A DNA stretch of 64,000 bases, from assembly GCF_001458315.1 (NCBI RefSeq), contig NZ_CYRX01000011.1, positions 1 through 64,000 of the forward strand, written 5' to 3'. The notes beneath the pieces are model-generated. The model was not told the DNA's origin. It did no database searches and saw only the letters and a list, made by a program, of their open reading frames with translations. Of this stretch, positions 18,015-25,326 are shown piece after piece; positions within the stretch are counted from its first letter, which is position 1; each line of letters opens with the position of its first letter. This DNA comes from Thalassobacter stenotrophicus. Its GTDB lineage: Bacteria; Pseudomonadota; Alphaproteobacteria; Rhodobacterales; Rhodobacteraceae. The position numbers and the translations under genes are program-made.

Positions 18015-18358
18015 GCCCCCAACCCCGCCGCAAATGTCACGGACCACACCGCACGCGCGCCAAGGCCCAGAAGGATCGCGCCAGTGACCCACATCACCGC
18101 CTCTAGGGCCGCGCCGCGCACCCCGCCCCATTCATGGATAATCGTGCGCAGGCCAATCGCGCCATGGATCGCAACGGCCACCACAAAGGTGCCGTAGAAC
18201 AAAAACCACACTATCGAACCTTGCGTGCGGCCCAAAATCTCAGCCGCGTCCAAGCCGCCTTGGATCGCATAGATCATCACAGCCAAGTGCCCCACCACCA
18301 GCGGCGCCATAAGCATCGCGGTGATCCGTTGCAGCATATACAGTCGAAGCGTCAGCAT
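18011..18358 (-). CDS. second membrane-anchor subunit of the dicarboxylate oxidoreductase
   Basis: A 115-aa protein with about three transmembrane helices and several His in or near them (VGHLAVM near 24, VAIHGAIGLRTIIHEW near 62). The start LRLYMLQRITAMLMAPLV resembles the QRITG/HRxSG beginning of cytochrome-b anchor subunits. Its ATG overlaps the iron-sulphur gene stop by one base, and its own stop overlaps the next anchor gene. Two separate anchors plus two soluble subunits give the four-subunit layout of succinate dehydrogenase and E. coli fumarate reductase. Confidence 0.78.
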   Translation of the reverse strand: MLTLRLYMLQRITAMLMAPLVVGHLAVMIYAIQGGLDAAEILGRTQGSIVWFLFYGTFVVAVAIHGAIGLRTIIHEWGGVRGAALEAVMWVTGAILLGLGARAVWSVTFAAGLGA

Positions 18359-19092
18359 CAGCGCCCCCTCCGAAAGAATGATTTCGCCGTTTCCCGTTTC
18401 AGCCCTGCGATTGCGGACATCGGGTCCAATTCATTGGGACAATAGGTCGTGCACGACCCCATCGAGTGGCAATTATGGCACCCACCAGACCCTGACACCG
18501 CGTCCAAAATAGCGATCCGGCCTTCGTCCTTGGCATCGTTCAGCAGGGTCCAAGCCCGTTGCAACGCCGCAGGTCCAAGGTAATCCGGGTTGCCCGCGAC
18601 CGTGTCGCATGCCGCATAACAGACCGAACAATTGATGCACTCAATCCCCGCGTTTGCTTCGACCCGAGCCGCGCTTTCTTCATCCACGGCCGCGATAGGA
18701 TCATCCCGCGTTAGCCCGCCGTGATGCACTCCCTCCGCCGCGACCCATTTGTCGAAAAACGGGTCCATATCGACGACCAAGTCCTTCACCACCGGCAGAT
18801 TGAGCAGCGGCCCGATCGTGACCGCCTCACCCTCTAGTACCTTTGAGATATGGGTCCGGCACGTCCAACGCGGCACCCCATTCACCATCATCGCGCAGCT
18901 GCCGCACATCCCAACCCGACACGCAAAGCGGTAGCTGAGCGTTGGATCCGCGTTTTGCTGAATCCACGACACAACGTCGAGAACGGTCTGGTTCTCATAG
19001 GCCGGCACGCGAAAAGCTTGGCTCTTGCCCTCATCCCGTTCGACGGTAACCTCTAGAAAACGCGTGTTTGTCACGGTGAATAACGATCCCAT
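18358..19092 (-). CDS. fumarate reductase-type iron-sulphur subunit
   Basis: A 244-aa electron-transfer subunit with three cluster motifs. The [2Fe-2S] site is CRVGMCGSC...C near residue 60, the [4Fe-4S] site is CINCSVCYAAC near 155, and the third site is CHNCHSMGSCTTYCP near 210. CINC..CYAAC and CGSCAMMVNGVPR look more like FrdB than SdhB, although the CHSMGSC element is SdhB-like. The start is uncertain: ATG 19092 has GAG eight bases upstream, ATG 19110 has no visible ribosome site. It is the first gene of the minus-strand operon; the AT-rich 90 bases before it probably hold the promoter. Confidence 0.85.
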   Translation of the reverse strand: MGSLFTVTNTRFLEVTVERDEGKSQAFRVPAYENQTVLDVVSWIQQNADPTLSYRFACRVGMCGSCAMMVNGVPRWTCRTHISKVLEGEAVTIGPLLNLPVVKDLVVDMDPFFDKWVAAEGVHHGGLTRDDPIAAVDEESAARVEANAGIECINCSVCYAACDTVAGNPDYLGPAALQRAWTLLNDAKDEGRIAILDAVSGSGGCHNCHSMGSCTTYCPNELDPMSAIAGLKRETAKSFFRRGR

Positions 19093-19180
19093 ACTTTTGG
19101 CTCGACGCATGGGATAACATACAGTTACGCTTAACAAACGCGAAAAATTTTTAATATTAGCGTTAGCTGGAATTACACAA

Positions 19181-20032
19181 ATGCCTCACGACAGCAGGGT
19201 CAAAACAGCCAAGATCAGCCCACAAAGCGCCGTTGAGTCGCGCTTTAGCGATGCGCCGGATTTGGCGAAACACGACAGTGCGCTTCTTAGTTCGATGCTT
19301 GTGCGGGGCGCATGCCGGGATTTTTCCGACACCCCCATCCCGCGGGATTTATTGGACCTGTTATGTGTCGCAGCGATGTCAGCCCCCACCAAAAGCGATT
19401 TGCAACAGCGTGACATCATCATCCTGCACGACCCCGCAAAACGTAAAAGATTAGCCCAATTGGTCCCGGGGCAAGCATGGGTCGCCAAGGCACCGTTGAT
19501 CGCGATCTTCTGCGGCAATAACAGGCGCCAGCGGTTGCTCCACGATTGGCAGGGCGTGCCATTTGCCAACGATCATCTGGACGCATTTTTCAACGCGACC
19601 GTCGATGCCGCCATAGCGCTTGGCGCATTCGTCACGGCGGCTGAGGCGATGGGCCTTGGTTGCTGTCCGATCAGCGCTGTCCGCAACGAAGCGCACGCGG
19701 TGTCCGACCTAATCGGCTTGTCAGACCATGTGTTTCCCATCGCGGGCCTCGCGCTTGGCTATCCCAAGCAGCCCGCAACCATCTCAAAACGCTTGCCTTT
19801 GGGCGTCACCTGCCACGTTGATACTTATCAGGAAACGGATTTGCGCGGCACTGTCGCCGAATATGACCGCGCACGCGCCATCACCCAACCCTACGTGACA
19901 CAGCGCAGCCCAGACAGGTTCCCGCCCAAAGACGCTTATGGATGGTCCGACGATAAAACCCGCCAATACAGCACACCGGAACGCGCTGAATTTGGGGCCT
20001 ACGTCCGCGCGCAGGGGTTCAAATTGGACTAG
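19181..20032 (+). CDS. nitroreductase-family flavoprotein
   Basis: A 283-aa FMN-binding oxidoreductase of the nitroreductase superfamily. The typical N-terminal RxxxRxFxxxPIPxxLL pattern is seen as MLVRGACRDFSDTPIPRDLL near residues 39-58, followed by AMSAPTKSDLQQRDIIIL, AVDAAIALGAF-type helix near 140 and AEAMGLGCCPI. The long C-terminal tail past residue 220 is more than the minimal fold. It probably uses NAD(P)H; the natural substrate is unknown. It is divergent from the reductase operon and convergent with a small gene that ends one base away. Confidence 0.85.
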   Translation: MPHDSRVKTAKISPQSAVESRFSDAPDLAKHDSALLSSMLVRGACRDFSDTPIPRDLLDLLCVAAMSAPTKSDLQQRDIIILHDPAKRKRLAQLVPGQAWVAKAPLIAIFCGNNRRQRLLHDWQGVPFANDHLDAFFNATVDAAIALGAFVTAAEAMGLGCCPISAVRNEAHAVSDLIGLSDHVFPIAGLALGYPKQPATISKRLPLGVTCHVDTYQETDLRGTVAEYDRARAITQPYVTQRSPDRFPPKDAYGWSDDKTRQYSTPERAEFGAYVRAQGFKLD

Positions 20033-20033
20033 G

Positions 20034-20219
20034 CTACTGGCCCACGTCTGACGGCCCAACCCGGTCCATAACGTGGATCATCCAAGATAAAATGTGCTGA
20101 TCCTCGGCGGTCAGCCCGCCTTTCTCCCGCAGGGCGACGATCCTGTCCCGCAGCTCTGGCCACTGCGTATAAAAATCGAAAACGTCCTCAATCTCGGCCT
20201 TTTTCTTTCCGGAACTCAT
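20034..20219 (-). CDS. 61-aa hypothetical protein
   Basis: A short, charged protein starting MSSGKKKAEIEDVFDFYTQW and ending SDVGQ. Its composition is helical and soluble, with no membrane segment or metal motif. AAAGAG lies in a plausible ribosome-site position before the ATG at 20219; in-frame codons further upstream overlap the divergent regulator gene. I do not recognise the family. It is transcribed away from the regulator at 20353, sharing a 133-base promoter region with it. Confidence 0.6.
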   Translation of the reverse strand: MSSGKKKAEIEDVFDFYTQWPELRDRIVALREKGGLTAEDQHILSWMIHVMDRVGPSDVGQ

Positions 20220-20352
20220 GCTGAAATACTCTTTTTCAATGTGATCCCAGCTTATCAAAACACACCGCGTCAAAAGCGTGAATTCACTGTGAGCCACTTG
20301 TTTTTGACGTAGCGGAAGGTAGCCTCCGAAATGGGATAACCGGAGTGACGGG

Positions 20353-21987
20353 GTGACCAACCAAATCGAGATCACATTGTTTGGCGCCTGCGTGGTGCGA
20401 TTGGCCAAAGGCGGTGAGATCACCGGGGCCAAACACCGCGCCCTGTTCGCCCTTCTGGTCACGGCCCCCTTGGGGCGGCGCAGCCGGACGTATCTGCAAG
20501 AGACGCTGTGGGGCTTGGCTGATTATGAAAGTGGTCATCAAAACCTGCGCCGCGCCCTGTCGGATTTACGCAAACGCCTTGGCCCCGTGTTCGATGCTGT
20601 GCTGACCGTCACCTCCACCGAAATCGAAATCGACATGGCACAAGTCCAAATTCGGGGCAGCCCGCAGGACGGACAATTCCTGGACGATCTCAACGTGCGT
20701 GAGTTGGCCTATGTCCGGTGGCGGGACGAAAAACGTGCCAAGCCCGGCCGGGTGGAGGCGCTGTGTACGCTGTCACGCACCCGCAGGGCGCAGCGACTGC
20801 AACCGCGCGTCTGCGCGCTTCCACTAAGTGTGCCGCCCGGCGACCCTGAACTGTCCGTCGCCGCCGATTGGATCGCCGAAGAAACCAGTCGGATGATGTC
20901 CCGCTCATCGCTAGTGCAGGTCATTTCGCATCTTTCTGGACGGGCTATGTCCAAGCGTCATGTCGACGTCGAAGGGGTGCGCGACACGCTGGATGTGGAC
21001 TATCTGATCACCGGTGCCTTGCGCAAAAGCGGGCAGGATCTGGTCGCCGACATCGACTTTGTCGATACCCGTTCGGGCACGCTTTTGTGGAACCGACATC
21101 TGCATTGCCCCGCCCGCCACTTCACCGATGAGGCCAGCGATTGGCTGGTGAATGTGGTCCAAACCGTGGGCCGTGCGATCGCGGAAACCACACTTGAAAT
21201 GGCCCGCGCGACACCTCTGCCTGAACTGCCCGATCATAAGCTTTTGATTGCGGGGGCCACCGCCATGCACCACCCCACCTTGGGGGATTTCATGCGCGCG
21301 CGGCAAATGCTGGATGAAGCCGCCGAACGCGCCCCCGACAGCCCGCAAATCCATGCGTGGTTAGGCAAATGGTATGTCCTCAATATCTTTAAAAACTACA
21401 CAACCGACCGCGCCGCCGACACGCAAAAGGCACTTGATTGCACGGCCCGCGCGCTCGACCTTGACCCGATGTCCAGCTTTAGCCTGACAATTGACGGCTT
21501 CGCCCGCGCCAACATCCTGCGTGAGTTGGACGTCGCCGAGGACCGGTATTCAGAGGCCCAAAACATCAACCCCAACGAAAGCCTCGCATGGCTTTTGCGC
21601 GGCTCGCTCAAGGCGTTTCAGGATGAGGGACGCTCTGCTGTGCGCGCCACGGAAACGGCACGCCGCCTCTCGCCCATTGATCCGTTCGGGTATTATTTCG
21701 ATAGCCTCGCAAGTTCCGCACATCTCGCGGCGGGAAACTATGAAATGGCGGTCAAACTGGCGGACCTGTCGCTGCGTGTCAATGATCGCCATATTTCAAC
21801 CCTGCGGGCCCGGATTGCAGCGCTTCACGCCCTAGACCGCGGCGATGAAGCCCGCACCGCCGCCCAAGACCTGCAACGCCGGTTCCCAAATTTTTCTCTG
21901 GCCGAATATCGGCGCACACACCCCATTGCGGGCTCTCGGCTGGGCAATCTTGTGACCCACGCTCTTGAGGCTGCGGGCATCAATTAA
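20353..21987 (+). CDS. winged-helix, TolB-like and TPR transcriptional regulator
   Basis: A 544-aa protein in three parts. Residues 1-100 form a SARP/OmpR-type winged helix (ITLFGACVVRLAKG; HQNLRRALSDLRKRLG). Residues 150-290 match the TolB-like domain often found after such helices (AADWIAEETSRMMSR; DVDYLITGALRKSGQDLV; SGTLLWNRH). Residues 300-544 are TPR-like helical pairs (ALDCTARALDLDPMSS; LAWLLRGSLKAF). The start is GTG with GGAG eight bases upstream. Such proteins are stand-alone regulators or CadC/adenylate-cyclase relatives; no membrane helix or cyclase is visible. It sits 49 bases before the enzyme cluster and is its probable activator. Confidence 0.8.
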   Translation: MTNQIEITLFGACVVRLAKGGEITGAKHRALFALLVTAPLGRRSRTYLQETLWGLADYESGHQNLRRALSDLRKRLGPVFDAVLTVTSTEIEIDMAQVQIRGSPQDGQFLDDLNVRELAYVRWRDEKRAKPGRVEALCTLSRTRRAQRLQPRVCALPLSVPPGDPELSVAADWIAEETSRMMSRSSLVQVISHLSGRAMSKRHVDVEGVRDTLDVDYLITGALRKSGQDLVADIDFVDTRSGTLLWNRHLHCPARHFTDEASDWLVNVVQTVGRAIAETTLEMARATPLPELPDHKLLIAGATAMHHPTLGDFMRARQMLDEAAERAPDSPQIHAWLGKWYVLNIFKNYTTDRAADTQKALDCTARALDLDPMSSFSLTIDGFARANILRELDVAEDRYSEAQNINPNESLAWLLRGSLKAFQDEGRSAVRATETARRLSPIDPFGYYFDSLASSAHLAAGNYEMAVKLADLSLRVNDRHISTLRARIAALHALDRGDEARTAAQDLQRRFPNFSLAEYRRTHPIAGSRLGNLVTHALEAAGIN

Positions 21988-22036
21988 AGACACGTTTTAC
22001 CAATTCAAATCGTTCAAAGAGACAAAGGATTAAGAC

Positions 22037-23137
22037 ATGGCACAAATGGGTGGAGTAGGCGGCGTCGGAGGCGTGGGCGGAGTTGGTGGCGTCGGCGGTG
22101 TGGGGGGAGTCGGGGCTGGCACAAATGTCACCGGCCTTGGCAGCTTTCTGGGCCAGCAGGACCCGGGCGGGTACGACGCCACCACAACCTATGGGCTGCA
22201 AACCACGGCAGAGGCGCTGCGCCACTTGGCAATCGACGGCACGGCCCCCTCGGTCGCGCAACTACCCTTTGACAAAACCGAAACGATGCCTGGAATGGCA
22301 ATTTGGGTGCGCGGCTCGCTCTATCTCAGCAGCTTTCTGTCAGGCGTGGCAGTCACGACGGACGACATCGCCAAAACCGTCACCCTTAAGGCCGATGGCG
22401 TCCCTGTTTTCACGGCCAAGCGGCCTGACATGGCCCTGCTCCGCGAGCAGTGCGAGTTGGTGTCCGATTACGCCAGCCTGCGCGCCGATCGCAGTGCTGA
22501 GGTGATCTCACAGCTAGGCTTCCCCACCGCTTACTTCGCGATGGTTCTGGGGTTGAACACCTCACAAGCCAGCAAAACCTTTGAGTTGATCACCGCCACG
22601 CAGGTCATGGCGGCCCATGTTGCCATGATGCTCAAACACCCACTGGCCGTGCGGCGCCCCGATCAAATGGACCCCCGGCTGATGCCCATGATCCCCGTCC
22701 CGGGTCACGGCAGTTTTCCTTCGGCCCACGCAACCGAGGCTTACGCCGTGATGACCGTAATGAAGGCCCTCACAAAGGATTGGGGCACCCTTTCGGACCA
22801 AAACCAACGAGAGGCGGTCTTGCACGGACTGGCGGAACGGATCACAGTGAACCGCACCGTTGCGGGTGTGCATTACCCTATCGACAGTTGGTGCGGCGCC
22901 GCACTCGGACAAATCGTCGGGCAGATCATCCTTAACCGCTGTGGGGTTGGCACCGACATCGCACCACAACGGTACGTGCCTGCATCACGGGACTTTTTTG
23001 ACGACGACCTACAAGACACTTCCATCGCATTGGCGGCAGGGCTCACGCGGGTGGCGGGCCCTGCCACTCGCCCTGCCAAGGCCAACGCATTCGATTGGAT
23101 CTGGCAAGAAGCCCTTGCCGAGAAACAGGGCAGCTAG
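22037..23137 (+). CDS. PAP2/vanadium-haloperoxidase superfamily protein with Gly-Gly-Val repeat
   Basis: A 366-aa protein. Residues 5-25 are seven tandem Gly-Gly-Val units. The C-terminal half has the complete acid phosphatase/haloperoxidase site: Lys200-x6-Arg207-Pro, Pro228-Ser-Ala-His231, and Arg273-x5-His279-x3-Asp283. The usual PSGH Gly is Ala here. GHGSFPSAHAT and AGVHYPID look like soluble vanadium-haloperoxidase/PAP2 relatives, not membrane lipid phosphatases; no transmembrane helices or signal peptide are seen. It could oxidise halides with vanadate and peroxide or hydrolyse phosphate esters. It leads an enzyme cluster whose third enzyme is a heme peroxidase. Confidence 0.82.
   Translation: MAQMGGVGGVGGVGGVGGVGGVGGVGAGTNVTGLGSFLGQQDPGGYDATTTYGLQTTAEALRHLAIDGTAPSVAQLPFDKTETMPGMAIWVRGSLYLSSFLSGVAVTTDDIAKTVTLKADGVPVFTAKRPDMALLREQCELVSDYASLRADRSAEVISQLGFPTAYFAMVLGLNTSQASKTFELITATQVMAAHVAMMLKHPLAVRRPDQMDPRLMPMIPVPGHGSFPSAHATEAYAVMTVMKALTKDWGTLSDQNQREAVLHGLAERITVNRTVAGVHYPIDSWCGAALGQIVGQIILNRCGVGTDIAPQRYVPASRDFFDDDLQDTSIALAAGLTRVAGPATRPAKANAFDWIWQEALAEKQGS
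22049..22111 (+). repeat. seven 9-base units encoding (Gly-Gly-Val)7
   Basis: Seven consecutive GGN-GGN-GTN units, each with a different combination of third-position bases, encode a Gly-Gly-Val repeat near the protein start. The lack of identical DNA units argues against recent slippage and for selection on the peptide. Confidence 0.95.
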
Positions 23138-23140
23138 GTC

Positions 23141-25198
23141 ATGTTCTTCGATCGCCCCGATAACGTGCAGCTGGCCAAATACACCGGCCCGTATGAGCGT
23201 TGGACCTTCTCCGCCGAGCTTGGGTTTTCCTTCGCCTTCCCCGCAATCCGCAACGGTGTTGAGACCCACTACACCGCCCTGATGGAGGGCACAGCCCGGA
23301 TCGCAGAAGGTGACGCCCTAGAGGTCCGCGTGCCCCCGATGTGGACGACCAATCCCCCCGTCACGCCCTTTGCGATGTTCGACCCAGATGGCGAAATGCA
23401 ACAGGTCGAAAGCCAAGATGTAAAGCTGACGCGCATGTTGCAACGGGTGGGGCAGGCGCGCTTTCGCCTGAACATGCCGATCGCGCCCGCAACGTGGCCC
23501 CAAACCTATGAGCCAGACGCCGTGCTTGACGGCTGGACCCCGCCGGCCACGCCCCCCCGCATGATCATCGGCGTCGTCGACGATGGCCTGCCTTTTTTGC
23601 ACACCGCCTTTCTGGACCAAGACGGCAAAAGCCGAATTGCGGCCTGTTGGATGCAAGCCGCCCGCGCGCCGGACATAGCGGCGGTGCCCTTTGGGCGCGA
23701 AGTCTTTAACACCGAAATTGATACCCTCCGCGCCACCCATGGCACACATGAACGCGCAGCCTACCGCGCAGCGGGCGCCATTGATCGCACCCTGCCCGAA
23801 CTGGGCACAGTGATGGAACACTCTGTCACCCATGGCGCACATATCCTTGGACTGGCCGCAGGAAACGACCCGCGCACTGGCCCGCACGCTTTGCCCGATG
23901 ACGCCATGATCATCGCTGTGCAACTGCCCAACACCATCGCGTGGGATACCTCTGGGTTCGGCAAAGAGATGATGATGCTTAGCGCGATTGAGTACATCTT
24001 TCACCGCGCCCGCGCGATTGCCGCGCATTACGGCCTGCCCGAACTGCCCGCCGCCGTGAACTTTTCCTACGGTTGGAGCGCGAACCGCCATGACGGCGGA
24101 TCTAGCTTTGAGCGTGGGGTCGAGGCGTTGATAACCCAGCGGCAGGCGGTGCAGCCCGACACCTATCTGATCATGCCCACCGGCAACAATTTCGCCAACC
24201 GTATGCACGGGCGGTTTATGGCCCCAGATACCGACGCTGCGGGCGAAATCCACTTCGGCTGGCAGTTGAAGCCCGATGATCGCACCTCTAGCTTCCTTGA
24301 AATCTGGCTGCCAACCGACATGGACACCCCCCAAGGGTGGGAAATCGTCGTCACCCCGCCAAGTGGCATTGCCCTAACCCAAGGCGGCACACTGCCCATC
24401 TCGGCTGATCCCGCGCATACCGGCGGCGATCCGCGCCGGTTTGATGAGCTGGAGATTAACGGCCTGAACATCGGACAAGTGTCCGCCGATAAACACAACG
24501 GCAACCGATGGCGCGTGATGCTGGCCATGACCCCTACCGCCCTGGTGGGCGACCCAAAGCGGCGATGCCCTGTGGGGCTGTGGCGCATCACCCTGCGCAC
24601 TGGCACCCAGCCGTTGGAGCCTCATCAAGCGGTGGATGTCTGGGTGCAGCGGGACGATGATCCAACCCAGCTTGGTACCGGCGGGCAACAAAGCTTTTTG
24701 GTGGATTTCAATCACCCCCTCCCCCCGAGGCCGCTAGAACCCGCGCCCCTCACGCCAGTGCGTGGGTATGGGTGCCTGAACGGAATCGGCACCGCGCCCG
24801 CAGTAACCCGTGTTGCCGGGCACATCGGTTGCACCGGCAAGCCCACAGAATACTCTGGCGCAAGCGCGATTGCAGTGATGGCCAATGGCACAATCCTAAA
24901 GGACCGAGCGCACCCTACCGTTTCGGCCATTGCGGATCAGGGCCATTTTCGCCGCGGACTGCCGTCCATTGGCGTCACATCCGGCTCGGGTGCACGGATC
25001 ATAGGCACCTCGGCTGCGAGCGCGGCGGTAACCCGTGCAGTCGCCCTGAACATCCTACGCGACAAACCTGCGTTTCATCTATTTGAGCCGACGGATTTTG
25101 GGCCGGGGACCTCGGGCCTAGAGGACGCGCAGACGCTATCCCGCATGGGCCTGTCCCGCGCACCTGCGGTCTGCAAAGACCCCAGCGCAACCTCGTGA
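23141..25198 (+). CDS. subtilisin-family (S8) serine peptidase
   Basis: A 685-aa protein with the S8 catalytic residues in order: Asp147 (IIGVVDDGLPF), His231 (THGAHILGLAAG), oxyanion Asn349 (MPTGNN) and Ser624 (IGTSAASAAVTR). About 275 residues separate Asn and Ser, far more than in simple subtilisins, suggesting an inserted domain at 370-560. The first 140 residues form an extra domain of unknown fold. There is no signal peptide and no evident propeptide. It begins 3 bases after the PAP2-family gene, so the two are surely co-translated. The peptidase could process a cluster product or act on an external target. Confidence 0.85.
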   Translation: MFFDRPDNVQLAKYTGPYERWTFSAELGFSFAFPAIRNGVETHYTALMEGTARIAEGDALEVRVPPMWTTNPPVTPFAMFDPDGEMQQVESQDVKLTRMLQRVGQARFRLNMPIAPATWPQTYEPDAVLDGWTPPATPPRMIIGVVDDGLPFLHTAFLDQDGKSRIAACWMQAARAPDIAAVPFGREVFNTEIDTLRATHGTHERAAYRAAGAIDRTLPELGTVMEHSVTHGAHILGLAAGNDPRTGPHALPDDAMIIAVQLPNTIAWDTSGFGKEMMMLSAIEYIFHRARAIAAHYGLPELPAAVNFSYGWSANRHDGGSSFERGVEALITQRQAVQPDTYLIMPTGNNFANRMHGRFMAPDTDAAGEIHFGWQLKPDDRTSSFLEIWLPTDMDTPQGWEIVVTPPSGIALTQGGTLPISADPAHTGGDPRRFDELEINGLNIGQVSADKHNGNRWRVMLAMTPTALVGDPKRRCPVGLWRITLRTGTQPLEPHQAVDVWVQRDDDPTQLGTGGQQSFLVDFNHPLPPRPLEPAPLTPVRGYGCLNGIGTAPAVTRVAGHIGCTGKPTEYSGASAIAVMANGTILKDRAHPTVSAIADQGHFRRGLPSIGVTSGSGARIIGTSAASAAVTRAVALNILRDKPAFHLFEPTDFGPGTSGLEDAQTLSRMGLSRAPAVCKDPSATS

Positions 25199-25262
25199 AT
25201 TTGATTTTCACAGTGAACTCACTCTCAGCTGATTAACACCCTCTTTACCTTAGGTCACATTA

Positions 25263-25319
25263 GGCGCCGCCCCACGATCACCCAGAGGATCACAGGCGGC
25301 GCCCTCAAAAACCTGAGGG
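25263..25319 (+). promoter_or_regulatory. leader with two overlapping stem-loops before the peroxidase gene
   Basis: The 128 bases between the peptidase and peroxidase genes contain a 9-bp perfect inverted repeat (GGCGCCGCC 25263-25271; GGCGGCGCC 25295-25303). Next comes a 6-bp hairpin (CCCTCA 25302-25307; TGAGGG 25314-25319) whose 3' arm is the ribosome site of the gene starting at 25327. The arms overlap by two bases (25302-25303), so the two stems compete. This could set the translation level of the peroxidase. Confidence 0.5.
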
Positions 25320-25326
25320 AAAAGAC

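Noticed and set aside
22049-22111. Gly-Gly-Val array as an RTX calcium-binding repeat
   Set aside because: RTX repeats have Asp-containing nonapeptides (GGxGxDxUx); no Asp occurs here.
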